NCBI GenBank assembly: GCA_964553885.1
Contig: CAZKLP010000006.1
Span: forward strand, 1 to 34,301
Direction of reading: 5' to 3'
Origin: JACPHB01 sp964553885
GTDB taxonomy: Bacteria; Patescibacteriota; Minisyncoccia; UBA10092
DNA length: 34,301 nucleotides
Shown: positions 7,887 through 16,072 of the stretch, piece by piece
Layout: each line of letters starts with the position of its first letter
Position numbering within the stretch: position 1 is the first letter of the stretch
The notes under the pieces: model-generated
Databases searched by the model: none
Seen by the model: only the letters and a program-made list of their open reading frames with translations
Told to the model about the DNA's origin: nothing
Program-made: the position numbers and the translations under genes

Positions 7887-9415
7887 ATTTTCTAAAATCC
7901 TTATTTTCCGCTAAAGGCGGATTCGCCTTTAGCGGAAAAAATAATAAGATAAGAGTCAGATTTGCGCCGAGTCCTACGGGTCCGTTTCATATTGGTTCGG
8001 CAAGAACCACTCTTTTTAATTTTTTATTTGCCAAAGTCAATGGCGGAAAATTCATTCTGCGCATTGAAGATACGGATTTAGAACGTTCAAAACCGGAATA
8101 CGAAAAAGATATTTTGGAAAGTATTAAGTGGCTGGGCTTAAATTGGGACGAAGGTATAGAAATTGGTGGTTCTTACGGACCGTACCGCCAAAGCGAGCGG
8201 CTGGGCTTATATATCAGCTATTTAAACAAACTTATTGACGGCGGCAGCGCGTTTTATTGTTTTCATAGCAAGGAATTTTTAGATAAAGAATACGAAGAAC
8301 AAATTAAAATTAAAAAAAATCCGGCTCACTATTGCGAATTCAGAAAATTACCTGCTGATGATGCAGTGCGGCGGATTACGAAAGAAGGGGGGATTGTTCG
8401 TTTTAAAACGCCGCCCGACTTCGAAATTTCTTTCACGGATTTAATTCGAGGAAAAATTAGTTTTAATTCCAATACTTTAGGCGGCGATTTCAGCTTGGCA
8501 AAAGCGTTAGGAAAGAGAGAATTTCAGCCGCTTTATAATTTTGCCGTGGTTATCGACGATTATGAAATGAAAATTTCCCATGTCATCCGCGGCGAAGATC
8601 ACATTTCCAACACACCGAAGCAAATTTTAATCCAAAGAGCATTAAACATTCCCGTGCCAAATTACGCCCATTTACCGCTTATCTTAGGGACAGACAAGTC
8701 AAAACTTTCAAAACGCCATGGCGCTGTCTCGGTGATGGAATATCGAGAGGCGGGCTATCTTCCAGAGACGCTCATAAATTTTTTAGCGCTTTTAGGGTGG
8801 AACCCGGGAAACGAAAAAGAAATATTTACTTTAATGGAGCTGGTTAAAGGGTTTGATTTAAACAAGGTTCAGAAAGGCGGAGCGATTTTCAATTCTCTAA
8901 AGCTGGACTGGTTAAATGGCCATTATTTGCGACAGCTTAGTTTGGATGAACTTACAAAAAAAATAATCCCATATCTCATTGCGGCGGAACTGATAGAAAA
9001 AAATAATTATGATTTTGAGTATATTAAAAAAGTCGTCGCGCTGGAACAATCACGGATTAAAAAACTTGGCGAGGCGGGGGAGAGGATGGCGTATTTTTTT
9101 AAAATTCCGGTATACCAACCGGAACTCTTGATTTGGAGAGATATGCTCTTTAAGGACATTGTTAATTCCCTAAAAGTATCTTTTGATACTATCTCTCTGA
9201 TTAGTGAAACTGATTTTAATCGCGAAAATCTGGAAATAATTTTATTAAAAGAAGCCGAGAGAGCCAAAAACAAAGATAAGGGCCGATTGCTTTGGCCGCT
9301 TAGAGTGGCTCTTACGGGTCTTGAAAAATCTCCGAGGCCTTTTGAAGTGCTTGAGATTTTAGGTAAACAAGAAAGCATAAAGCGCGTTGAAGCGGCTATT
9401 AAAAAATTAGCGTAA
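7883..9415 (+). CDS. gltX: Glutamyl-tRNA synthetase with a palindrome-encoded N-terminal extension
   Basis: This class I synthetase charges tRNA-Glu, and possibly tRNA-Gln, in the cytoplasm. The catalytic core begins at about residue 23 (IRVRFAPSPTGPFHIGSARTTL, HIGH motif at 36-39). KLSKRHG at about 274 is the KMSKS-type loop, and the helical anticodon-binding region fills the rest of 510 residues. Bacterial enzymes usually start within a few residues of VRFAPSPTG, so the first 20 or so residues are extra, and they coincide with a perfect inverted repeat at 7904-7939. The ATG overlapping the murG stop (ATGA) supports the long start, but an internal start close to residue 22 cannot be excluded. 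A tRNA-Gln gene is in the window; whether this enzyme serves it depends on the presence of glnS or gatCAB elsewhere. Confidence 0.93.
   Translation: MNFLKSLFSAKGGFAFSGKNNKIRVRFAPSPTGPFHIGSARTTLFNFLFAKVNGGKFILRIEDTDLERSKPEYEKDILESIKWLGLNWDEGIEIGGSYGPYRQSERLGLYISYLNKLIDGGSAFYCFHSKEFLDKEYEEQIKIKKNPAHYCEFRKLPADDAVRRITKEGGIVRFKTPPDFEISFTDLIRGKISFNSNTLGGDFSLAKALGKREFQPLYNFAVVIDDYEMKISHVIRGEDHISNTPKQILIQRALNIPVPNYAHLPLILGTDKSKLSKRHGAVSVMEYREAGYLPETLINFLALLGWNPGNEKEIFTLMELVKGFDLNKVQKGGAIFNSLKLDWLNGHYLRQLSLDELTKKIIPYLIAAELIEKNNYDFEYIKKVVALEQSRIKKLGEAGERMAYFFKIPVYQPELLIWRDMLFKDIVNSLKVSFDTISLISETDFNRENLEIILLKEAERAKNKDKGRLLWPLRVALTGLEKSPRPFEVLEILGKQESIKRVEAAIKKLA
7904..7939. repeat. Perfect inverted repeat at the 5' end of gltX
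   Basis: The left arm is TTTTCCGCTAAAGGCG (7904-7919), the loop is GATT, and the right arm (7924-7939) is its exact reverse complement. It encodes residues 8-19 of GltX, which lie before the conserved catalytic core. The arms are 16 bp, too long to be chance in coding DNA. Confidence 0.85.
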
Positions 9416-9438
9416 CGTTTGGCAGAATTTTAAAATTT

Positions 9439-10662
9439 ATGAAACGGCGCTTTATAATTATTTTTATAATTCTATTTTTGGTCATAGGCAGAATTTCTTT
9501 TGCCGAAGTAGGCAATGACGCGATTCTGTTAGAGCAAATAAAGTCCAAAGAAACGGAAATAAAAAAGTTAGAGGCGGAACTTAATAAATATAAAGACGCG
9601 ATCTCAAAAAATAAAAGCCGGTCAAATGCCCTGAAAGGCCAGATTGCTTTGATAGAATTGCAAATAAATAGTCTTAAAACTGGTTTAAAGATAACGCAGG
9701 CAAAGATTTATAAAAGTGAAGCAAATATCAAGTTATACTCCCGGAAAATAAACGAAAAAGAACAAAAAATAAAAGAGCGCCAGGCGGCAATGGCGCGCTC
9801 TTTAAGGTTTTTAGCATATGCCGATGATCGCGGGTTTTTGGCGAGCTTCATTAAAAGCGAAAGGATTTCCATTTTTTTGAATCAGAGCGAATATCTTGCC
9901 AATGTCGCCAACAGTCTTTACAGTGATTATAAAATTCTCGCTCACGATAGATTGGAACTCACTAATTTGCTTTTCGGACAGAAGAAAATAAAAGAAGACC
10001 TTACTGATTTTAAAAACGAATTGCAATCAAAAAACCGCTTGGTAGAAAACCAAAAACAGGAAAAAAATACTCTGCTTAAAGAAACAAAAAACCAGGAAGC
10101 CGAATATCAAAAAATTATTTCCCAAATTCAGATAAGGCAAGCGCAAATTCAAAAAGAAATACTGGAACTGGAAAGCAAACTGCGCGGGGAAGTTACCGGA
10201 GTGCCGCCGGCGCGGCCCGGCGAATTGGCTTGGCCGTTTTTAGGGAGATTGACCCAAGGGTATGGACCAACTTCTATAACAGGTTTTTATAATGATGCCT
10301 ACAAATTTCATAATGGCATTGATATTGCTCTTGAATACGGAGCTCCCATAAGAGCGTCGCTTGACGGCACAATTGTCGCTTCTGGAGACAATGGCCGCTA
10401 CGCGTATGGCAAGTGGTTGGCTATTCGGCACAACAACGGTTTAACAACGCTTTATGCTCATTTTTCCGCGAAAACAGTTACTGTTGGCGAATACGTTCAC
10501 CAAGGCCAAATAATCGGCTATGAAGGCTCAAGCGGCTTTGTAACAGGTCCTCATTTACACTTTACGGTTTACTCCACCAATACTTTTAGCGTCCAAAATC
10601 GCTGGTTTGGTCTTTTGCCGCTTGGCGGTTCGGTTAATCCATTGGATTATCTTTTGCGATAA
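9439..10662 (+). CDS. Exported M23 (LytM) peptidase with coiled coil, EnvC-like
   Basis: Residues 1-22 form a signal peptide or anchor. Two Lys/Glu/Gln-rich coiled-coil stretches follow (about 28-125 and 185-250), then a C-terminal LytM domain from about 265 to 400. In that domain HNGIDI, the YAHFS segment and GPHLHFTVY give the zinc ligands of an active M23 endopeptidase. EnvC/NlpD-type proteins with this layout cut peptide cross-links or activate amidases during cell separation. All ligand motifs are intact, so activity is plausible. No Shine-Dalgarno sequence is visible. It follows gltX by 23 bases. Confidence 0.88.
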   Translation: MKRRFIIIFIILFLVIGRISFAEVGNDAILLEQIKSKETEIKKLEAELNKYKDAISKNKSRSNALKGQIALIELQINSLKTGLKITQAKIYKSEANIKLYSRKINEKEQKIKERQAAMARSLRFLAYADDRGFLASFIKSERISIFLNQSEYLANVANSLYSDYKILAHDRLELTNLLFGQKKIKEDLTDFKNELQSKNRLVENQKQEKNTLLKETKNQEAEYQKIISQIQIRQAQIQKEILELESKLRGEVTGVPPARPGELAWPFLGRLTQGYGPTSITGFYNDAYKFHNGIDIALEYGAPIRASLDGTIVASGDNGRYAYGKWLAIRHNNGLTTLYAHFSAKTVTVGEYVHQGQIIGYEGSSGFVTGPHLHFTVYSTNTFSVQNRWFGLLPLGGSVNPLDYLLR

Positions 10663-10669
10663 AATATGC

Positions 10670-10675
10670 TACACT
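10670..10675 (+). promoter_or_regulatory. -10-like box, predicts a leaderless mRNA
   Basis: TACACT ends 7 bases before the ATG at 10683. The preceding gene ends at 10662, so the box lies in the 20-base gap. The -35 match is poor. Confidence 0.4.
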
Positions 10676-10682
10676 GCTGTTA

Positions 10683-11006
10683 ATGAAAATGTTAATAATT
10701 TTGGCAATAATTTTAGCGATTTTTGCATCATATTTTGTTTTTAATACTGAAAAATCAATTTCTGTTAAAAGCGGAGGCAATGCGGTGCCGGCCGGCGTTG
10801 ATATCGCGAAATCTATTTTAAACCATGTTTTAAATCAATCTGAAGTAATAAAACCAAAAATCAATGATATATTGCAATCTGGATTAACCGGAGAAATTAT
10901 ATCAAAAATAGGGGAGATAAAAGATAAAGTTTTATACGAGGCGTTTGATTTACTTAAAAAGCCCATTGAAAGCAAGGTAAATGAGCTCTTTTGCCCTCAA
11001 AAGTAA
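10683..11006 (+). CDS. Small membrane-anchored protein of unknown function
   Basis: This 107-residue protein has one N-terminal hydrophobic segment (residues 3-20) and then a hydrophilic, mostly helical region rich in Ile and Lys. It ends in FCPQK. I do not recognise a family. It reads in the same direction as the M23 peptidase 20 bases upstream and has its own -10-like box. It may be an exported or membrane-bound accessory protein. Confidence 0.65.
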   Translation: MKMLIILAIILAIFASYFVFNTEKSISVKSGGNAVPAGVDIAKSILNHVLNQSEVIKPKINDILQSGLTGEIISKIGEIKDKVLYEAFDLLKKPIESKVNELFCPQK

Positions 11007-11092
11007 GTATGAGTCGCAAAATGGATATTGTCCGACATTATTAAATACAAATTCTCTACAATCCCCCCTTTATCCACGCACCGCTTCTTTTT

Positions 11093-11779
11093 CTATTGCA
11101 CTATTTTCAGTGAGTGAGTAAAGGTTATTTCAAATTGACTAGGATTTATAGGGTAGGTTTTAAAATAATATGCACCCGGTTTTTTAAAAGCTTGAAATTT
11201 GTGTATTGTTTCGTCTGTGCCGGAAGTCATTGTATAGATAAGTTTATCGGTTTTTTTATCATAAACTTCCAATTTAAAATAATCTTTTTTTACTGGCGGA
11301 TGAGACGGATCTCCTGGCGCCCAATAAGCAATAACTTCTATTCTCCAAAATTCTCTATCAAAAGTCATTTCCGGAACAGTGCTGTTACCATCAGCGCTAT
11401 TACCTCGGATAAGGATAGGCGTATACCAATCTGCGACTGGTTCAGGATCTGCTAAATAAGAATCGCTCGCGGGAGGCGGAGGAGACGGTGGCGCTGGAGC
11501 GGGAGCGGGAGGTAAAACGGGAGCCGGAACCGGTGGTGTTGGCTGAATAGGTAGCGGCGTCGCGATCGGTTTACTTGATTCTTTTGTAGCATCTTCTATT
11601 AATGCGATTGTTACAGCTTTAGTAAATGGAAAATTTCCCGGTTCCGCCACTACAGGCGCAAAGTAAGTTTCATTAAAAGAAATAATAGAGGAATTTAAGT
11701 GCGGAAGCGGTTGGAGTTTAGGTGAATCCCCCGCGAAAAAACTTGATATAAACGCCAAAAGCCCAGTTAAAAATTTCAT
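11093..11779 (-). CDS. Exported protein with Pro-rich linker, function unknown
   Basis: Residues 1-18 form a short signal peptide or anchor. A Pro/Ala-rich stretch at about 82-110 (VPAPVLPPAPAPAPPSPPPP) links two parts and would act as an extended wall-spanning spacer. The C-terminal region of about 115 residues is rich in Tyr, Lys and aromatic residues, with a beta-type pattern (FWRIEVIAYWAPGD, KLIYTMTSGTD, GAYYFKTYP). It is probably a surface domain. No enzyme motif is seen. A TAAAAT box lies 8 bases before the start on the minus strand. Confidence 0.7.
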   Translation of the reverse strand: MKFLTGLLAFISSFFAGDSPKLQPLPHLNSSIISFNETYFAPVVAEPGNFPFTKAVTIALIEDATKESSKPIATPLPIQPTPPVPAPVLPPAPAPAPPSPPPPASDSYLADPEPVADWYTPILIRGNSADGNSTVPEMTFDREFWRIEVIAYWAPGDPSHPPVKKDYFKLEVYDKKTDKLIYTMTSGTDETIHKFQAFKKPGAYYFKTYPINPSQFEITFTHSLKIVQ

Positions 11780-11827
11780 ATATTGATATTTTAATATTTA
11801 TATTTGATATTTTACATCATTTACTGC

Positions 11828-12178
11828 TCAAGGGCAATTTTTAGCCGGGGCATATCCATCGGCTTCAGCTTCTTCCGCGCTTTCAAACCAGATTTTATTT
11901 TCTTCCTTAATTATATTTGCCGATTTACAACCCTTGGGGTAATAGGCCTTGCCGTTTATTGAAGCCACAAAATTGCCACCTACAAAATTTCCGGAAAGTT
12001 CGGTTTTTTGGCCGGTCAAATCAGAACGGTTAGATAAACCTATTTTAACGTTTTTATCAATAATAATCGGCGTCGGATTGTTTGGCTTAACTAATAACCC
12101 GATTTCCAGACCAAGAAAAAATACCAATACTAAAACTAACGCGGCAATTACGGTATATGGTATTGATTTGTAATTCAT
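11828..12178 (-). CDS. Membrane-anchored protein with degenerate Ada-type zinc-binding-like domain
   Basis: The protein has one membrane segment (about residues 9-29). A low-complexity linker is followed by a C-terminal domain with GKAYYPKGC, IKEENKIWFESAEEAEADGYAPAKNC. This pattern resembles the metal-binding domain of Ada and similar small domains fused to nucleases, where four Cys bind zinc. Here only two Cys are left (in KGC and KNC), so zinc binding is doubtful. Proteins of this layout are familiar from CPR genomes, with unknown role. The family link is by eye and needs a profile search. Confidence 0.7.
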   Translation of the reverse strand: MNYKSIPYTVIAALVLVLVFFLGLEIGLLVKPNNPTPIIIDKNVKIGLSNRSDLTGQKTELSGNFVGGNFVASINGKAYYPKGCKSANIIKEENKIWFESAEEAEADGYAPAKNCP

Positions 12179-12185
12179 AATTTGT

Positions 12186-12191
12186 TATTCT
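12186..12191 (+). promoter_or_regulatory. -10-like box upstream of rpmA
   Basis: TATTCT ends 11 bases before the rpmA ATG at 12203, giving at most a leader of a few bases. Confidence 0.35.
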
Positions 12192-12202
12192 GTTAAGAAA
12201 AT

Positions 12203-12475
12203 ATGGCACATACTAAAGCGGCAGGTTCAACAAGATTAGGCCGCGAATCAGCATCAAAAAGACTAGGGATAAAGTTATTTGACGGTCAAACCGTTAAGGT
12301 TGGTTTTATTTTGGCGCGCCAGAGGGGCGCCAAATGGGTTCCCGGTAAAAACGTTAAGAAGGGCAGTGATGACACTCTTTATGCGGTTTCAAACGGAATT
12401 GTTAAATTTACTGTTAAAAAATTAAAACGTTTCGACGGTAGCAGAAAAATTGTCAGAGTCATTAATATTTTTTAA
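12203..12475 (+). CDS. rpmA: Ribosomal protein bL27
   Basis: bL27 is a large-subunit ribosomal protein whose N-terminal arm reaches the peptidyl transferase centre. The sequence MAHTKAAGSTRLGRESASKRLG and the later RQRGAKWVPGKNV and GSDDTLYAVSNGIVKF blocks are typical. At 90 residues it is full length. The usual partner rplU (bL21) is not next to it. Its stop codon shares bases with the stop of the convergent rplI gene through a TTAA palindrome (12472-12475). Confidence 0.96.
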   Translation: MAHTKAAGSTRLGRESASKRLGIKLFDGQTVKVGFILARQRGAKWVPGKNVKKGSDDTLYAVSNGIVKFTVKKLKRFDGSRKIVRVINIF

Positions 12476-12927
12476 CTATTTTTATCGCTTATTGGCTTAA
12501 CGGAAATATTTAAAATTGCCTCAACGTCATGGCGCAATTTAATTTTTATTTTGCTCTCTCCTAATGTTTTTATTGATTTTTCCGGAATCTGTTCTTTTTC
12601 TAAATTTATTCCTTGTTTTTTTAATTCACTTAAAATCTTTGATGGCGTTATCGAACCAAAAGCACGCCCCGCTTCCCCTATTTTAATTTCAAATATCAAG
12701 TTTAAGTCCTGGATTTTTTTCTTTAATGATTCCGATTGTTCTTTAAGCGCTGCAGCGTCTTTTTCTTGTTTTTCACGTTCATATTTCAACGCTTTTTGAA
12801 GTTGGGGCGTTAAAATTTCGGCCAGTTTGTTGCGAAGTAAAAAATTACGGCCGTAACCGTCTTTAACGTCTTTTATGTCGCCTTTTTTACCAATATTTAA
12901 AACGTCTTTTATAAATACAACTTTCAT
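12472..12927 (-). CDS. rplI: Ribosomal protein bL9
   Basis: bL9 binds 23S rRNA domain V and reaches out from the L1 side of the 50S subunit. The N-terminal domain MKVVFIKDVLNIGKKGDIKDVKDGYGRNFLLRNKLA is highly diagnostic. A connecting helix (about residues 45-75) and a C-terminal domain with AFGSITPSKI follow. Some CPR lineages lack bL9, so its presence is useful for placing the organism. It is convergent with rpmA and overlaps it by 4 bases. A TATTTT box ends 7 bases before the start. Confidence 0.95.
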   Translation of the reverse strand: MKVVFIKDVLNIGKKGDIKDVKDGYGRNFLLRNKLAEILTPQLQKALKYEREKQEKDAAALKEQSESLKKKIQDLNLIFEIKIGEAGRAFGSITPSKILSELKKQGINLEKEQIPEKSIKTLGESKIKIKLRHDVEAILNISVKPISDKNS

Positions 12928-12934
12928 GATTTAC

Positions 12935-12940
12935 AAAATA
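12935..12940 (-). promoter_or_regulatory. -10-like box of rplI, predicts a leaderless mRNA
   Basis: TATTTT on the minus strand is separated by 7 bases from the rplI start at 12927. The same box-and-spacing is seen before alr, the 14264 gene and the 16789 gene. Confidence 0.45.
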
Positions 12941-12965
12941 CTAATATTTACTAATATAAGAATTT

Positions 12966-14198
12966 TTATTTTATTAATGATTCTAAAACTTCTACCGCTT
13001 TGTCAAGCTGAGGATCTTTGTTTTTAGCGGTATCCTCTTCTGTTATGGCGACTTTATAATCCGGTTCTAAGCCGTGTTCTGAAATAGACATGCCTTTTGG
13101 CGTAAGCCATTTTGCGACCGTAACTTTAAGTGATGAACCGCCATCAAGATTAATTAATTCTTGAACCGATCCCTTGCCAAAGGTTTTTTCTCCCACTAGT
13201 TTAATGCCGCGATTATCACGTAAGGCGCCAGCTAAAATTTCCGCCGCCGAAGCCGTTCCCTGATTTACCAGTATTACCAAAGGATAATTTTTTAACGCTC
13301 CCAAGCCATTAGCCTTGAATTTTGTATTTTTGTCTTGTTCGGTTTCGCTGAATTGTTCTATAGCCACCAAATCGCCGGTATTTAAAAACCATCCGGCAAT
13401 ATCAACGGATACTTCCAGAAAACCGCCCGGGTTGTTTCTTAAATCCAAAATTATGCCTTTATATCCAGTGGTTACTAAAATTTTTGTTGCCGCTTGTTGA
13501 AACTCAAAAGGTGCGGTTGAGGCGAAGCTGTAAAATGACAAATGGGCGATTTTATTGTCATTTAACGCTTCGAGCTTGGTAATAGGGATTTTTATTACGG
13601 CGCGTTCAATAACAACATCCTTTACTTTTGCGCCATCGTTACCTCTTAAAATTGACAGAGTTACTTTAGTGCCAACATCGCCGCGGATTTTTGTAACCGC
13701 TTCTTCCACCGTTATATCATCCGTTGATTCGCCGTTTATTTTTAAAATTTTGTCATCGGCCAAGAGACCCGCTTTTTGAGCCGGCGTGTCTTCAAGCGGA
13801 GCTATTATCACCAAAAAGCTGTTTCTTTTTCCGATTTCGGCGCCGATGCCGCCGAAACTGCCGCCAACGTCTTGTTTAAAGCTTTTTGTTTCAACCGGGG
13901 GAAAAAATACGGTATAAGGATCCCCCGCTCCTTTAACCATTCCGGAAATAGCGCCGTACAACAGCTTATCTTCTTTTAACTTGTTTTGGTCTACAAATTT
14001 GTTATGAAGCTCGTCCCAAGTTTTCCAAAATAGAGAAAAATCAAATTCTTTGGGCTGTCCGAATTCCTGGTTGATAATCCCCTGCACCGGACGCGGCAAT
14101 TTGTCTATCGCTCCATAAATGAACCCGGCGCCAAAAGACGCGGCAATAAGCGCCACAACTACCGCCAAATATGCGTATTTTCTGTTTTTCCCAAACAT
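12966..14198 (-). CDS. C-terminal processing protease, S41 family (CtpA-like)
   Basis: This is a membrane-anchored serine protease that cleaves near protein C-termini outside the membrane. An N-terminal membrane segment (about residues 9-29) is followed by a helical region, a PDZ domain (about 105-200, with GGIGAEIG and the GLLADDKILKINGE core), and the catalytic domain. The nucleophile Ser is in NQGTASAAEILAG and the Lys base in GEKTFGKGSVQ, so the Ser/Lys dyad is intact. The length of 410 residues is normal. It is a single gene with a consensus TATAAT box 6 bases before its start. Confidence 0.93.
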   Translation of the reverse strand: MFGKNRKYAYLAVVVALIAASFGAGFIYGAIDKLPRPVQGIINQEFGQPKEFDFSLFWKTWDELHNKFVDQNKLKEDKLLYGAISGMVKGAGDPYTVFFPPVETKSFKQDVGGSFGGIGAEIGKRNSFLVIIAPLEDTPAQKAGLLADDKILKINGESTDDITVEEAVTKIRGDVGTKVTLSILRGNDGAKVKDVVIERAVIKIPITKLEALNDNKIAHLSFYSFASTAPFEFQQAATKILVTTGYKGIILDLRNNPGGFLEVSVDIAGWFLNTGDLVAIEQFSETEQDKNTKFKANGLGALKNYPLVILVNQGTASAAEILAGALRDNRGIKLVGEKTFGKGSVQELINLDGGSSLKVTVAKWLTPKGMSISEHGLEPDYKVAITEEDTAKNKDPQLDKAVEVLESLIK

Positions 14199-14204
14199 AA
14201 AAAT

Positions 14205-14210
14205 ATTATA
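14205..14210 (-). promoter_or_regulatory. Consensus -10 box of the S41 protease gene, predicts a leaderless mRNA
   Basis: A perfect TATAAT on the minus strand ends 6 bases before the ATG at 14198. The expected start of transcription is therefore at the start codon. Confidence 0.6.
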
Positions 14211-14250
14211 GTTTATAATAAATAATATGGCAATGTTTGTTTTTTTATGA

Positions 14251-14256
14251 TATTTT
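14251..14256 (+). promoter_or_regulatory. -10-like box before the 14264 gene
   Basis: TATTTT ends 7 bases before ATG 14264. The 17-base stretch TATTTTAATAGTAATGG, including the start codon, is repeated exactly in front of alr on the minus strand. Confidence 0.45.
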
Positions 14257-14263
14257 AATAGTA

Positions 14264-14620
14264 ATGGCGTTAACTACCAGACATCAAGTTTTAGCATGGG
14301 ATTTGGTTGAAGGTTTGGAAGATAAAAAACACAAGGGCGTTTATTTTCGGCTTGCTAAGGGTTATGATGAGGCATTTTTAAGGCGAATTTTGAGTTTGGT
14401 TAAAGACGCATGGCGGCAGGGAAAAATAAAAAGTGAAGACCGCGGTAGGTATTTTATGGGCGTATTAAAGAAAGAGTTAAAGATAAATGGCGATTTCGTT
14501 CTAATTTCTCGAAGTAAATTAATTTCAAAAAATCATGGTAAAAGTATTAAAAATCACACAAGAGGGCGATCCGGTTCTAAGAAAAAAAGCGGAAACCATA
14601 AAAGACCCGCAAAGTCCTGA
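14264..14620 (+). CDS. Small basic protein of unknown function, overlapping def
   Basis: The frame is open from ATG 14237, but the start at 14264 (MALTTRHQVLAWDLVEGLED) is preferred because the -10-like box at 14251-14256 is 7 bases before it. The protein then has 118 residues. The first 75 residues look like a folded helical domain (AKGYDEAFLRRILSLVKDAWRQGKIKSEDRGRYFMGVLKKELK). The last 30 are very rich in Lys, Arg, Ser and Gly and fall in the part that overlaps def by 86 bases, so they may be unconstrained or the result of a lost stop codon. I do not recognise the family. The position before def and fmt suggests co-transcription with translation genes. Confidence 0.65.
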   Translation: MALTTRHQVLAWDLVEGLEDKKHKGVYFRLAKGYDEAFLRRILSLVKDAWRQGKIKSEDRGRYFMGVLKKELKINGDFVLISRSKLISKNHGKSIKNHTRGRSGSKKKSGNHKRPAKS

Positions 14621-15005
14621 AATAAGGAAGCTTATTGAAGACATGGTTAAAACCATGAAAGAGGCCAAAGGCCTTGGTTTGGCCGCGCCCCAAGTTGGAT
14701 ATTCACTGCGGCTTTTTACGGCTGATGTGGAAGAAAAAGTTTATATTTTCATCAATCCGGAAGTGAAAGATTTTTCCGCTGAAAAAATTCCATTTGAAGA
14801 AGGTTGTTTGTCGGTGCAAAAAATTTGGGGACCGGTAACTCGCCCAAAAAAACTAACGATGAAGGCGGTAGATGAAAACGGTAAGCAAATTAAAATTCGC
14901 GCTAAAGGGCTATTGGCGCGCGTTATTCAGCATGAAATGGACCATCTAAATGGTACTCTATTTATTGATAAAGCGGAAAAGTTATCTAAAATAGAAGAAA
15001 ATTAA
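14535..15005 (+). CDS. def: Peptide deformylase
   Basis: Def removes the formyl group from the N-terminal Met of new proteins. All three family motifs are present: GLGLAAPQVG (about residues 46-55), EGCLSV (about 93-98) and QHEMDHLNG (about 134-142), giving the Cys and two His metal ligands and the catalytic Glu. The start MVKVLKITQEGDPVLRKKA is typical, so the 86-base overlap with the upstream gene is real for this reading. The stop overlaps the fmt start (TAATG). Confidence 0.96.
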   Translation: MVKVLKITQEGDPVLRKKAETIKDPQSPEIRKLIEDMVKTMKEAKGLGLAAPQVGYSLRLFTADVEEKVYIFINPEVKDFSAEKIPFEEGCLSVQKIWGPVTRPKKLTMKAVDENGKQIKIRAKGLLARVIQHEMDHLNGTLFIDKAEKLSKIEEN

Positions 15006-15973
15006 TGAAATTTATATTTTTCGGAACGCCAGAATTTGCGGCGATAGTTTTAGAAAAATTAATCAGCTTCGGCTATATGCCGGCGGCTGTTGTTTGTAAT
15101 CCCGACGAACCGGTCGGCAGAAAACAAATACTTACTTTCCCACCGATGAAAGTTTTGGCGCAAAAACATAATATTTCTATTTTTCAGCCGGCTAAACTAA
15201 GAAGCAATAAAGAATTTATGGAGCAGTTTAAAAATATCAATCCTGATTTAGCCATTATCGCCGCTTACGGCAAAATTCTACCTAAAGAAATTTTGGATAT
15301 TCCCCGCTTAGGATTTATAAACGTTCACGGCTCTCTTCTCCCGTATTACCGCGGCGCTTCTCCGATTCAAGACGCGATTTTAAACGGCGACAGAGAAACC
15401 GGCATAACGATTATGGAGATTGATGAGAAGATGGACCGCGGAAAAATAATATCAAATCTCAAAACTAAAATCTCAAAATCGGACACTTATGAAACACTTT
15501 CTAAAAAACTCGCCGAACTGGGAGCGGAACTTTTGATAAAAACCATTCCAGATTATATTTCGGGAAAAGTTAAGCCGCAAGAACAAGACCATTCAAAAGC
15601 AACTTATACAAAAATAATCAAAAAAGAAGACGGAAAAATTGATTGGTCAAAAAGTGCCGGTGAAATTGAAAGAATGACCCGGGCATTTTATCCATGGCCC
15701 AGCGCATATACTTATGTAAATCTCAAGTATCAAATCTCAAGTATCAAAATTATAGAATCGGAAGTCTCAGAAAATAAAAACAATTATCAAATAGGAGAAG
15801 TTTTCGCATTACAACATCCTTACAAACTTGAGAATGTTGGGGTGTTGTTAGCAGTAAAATGCGGCAGCGGAAATTTAATTATAAAAAAACTGCAACTTAA
15901 AGGAGGCAGAGTTTTAACGACAGAAGAATTTTTAAACGGCCATAAAAATTTTATCGGAAGTATATTGAAATAA
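15005..15973 (+). CDS. fmt: Methionyl-tRNA formyltransferase
   Basis: Fmt formylates Met-tRNA for initiation, the reverse of the step done by Def at the finished protein. The N-terminal Rossmann-type start MKFIFFGTPEFAAIVLEKL, the NVHGSLLPYYRGASPIQDAI block with catalytic Asn and His, and GITIMEIDEKMDRG with the catalytic Asp are intact. A C-terminal OB-like domain starts at about residue 205. The 322-residue length is normal. It shares one base with the def stop codon; def-fmt is a common bacterial pair. Confidence 0.96.
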   Translation: MKFIFFGTPEFAAIVLEKLISFGYMPAAVVCNPDEPVGRKQILTFPPMKVLAQKHNISIFQPAKLRSNKEFMEQFKNINPDLAIIAAYGKILPKEILDIPRLGFINVHGSLLPYYRGASPIQDAILNGDRETGITIMEIDEKMDRGKIISNLKTKISKSDTYETLSKKLAELGAELLIKTIPDYISGKVKPQEQDHSKATYTKIIKKEDGKIDWSKSAGEIERMTRAFYPWPSAYTYVNLKYQISSIKIIESEVSENKNNYQIGEVFALQHPYKLENVGVLLAVKCGSGNLIIKKLQLKGGRVLTTEEFLNGHKNFIGSILK

Positions 15974-15990
15974 TTTTTATAAAAATTATT
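15969..15990. terminator. AT-only perfect palindrome at the fmt stop
   Basis: A 22-base perfect palindrome built only of A and T overlaps the fmt stop codon and runs into TTTTT. It could be a weak bidirectional terminator between fmt and the convergent SOD gene, which ends at 16073. The gap after it (about 80 bases) shows nothing further. Confidence 0.4.
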
Positions 15991-16072
15991 TTTACCACTT
16001 TGAAACAATGCAGCACGCGCCGACCCTTAGCATTAGCGCCATTGTATCAAATCCACAGAATTTGTTAAGTCG

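Noticed and set aside
14237..14263. Upstream start giving MFFYDILIV to the 14264 protein
   Set aside because: The first nine codons overlap the -10-like box, so the start at 14264 is preferred.
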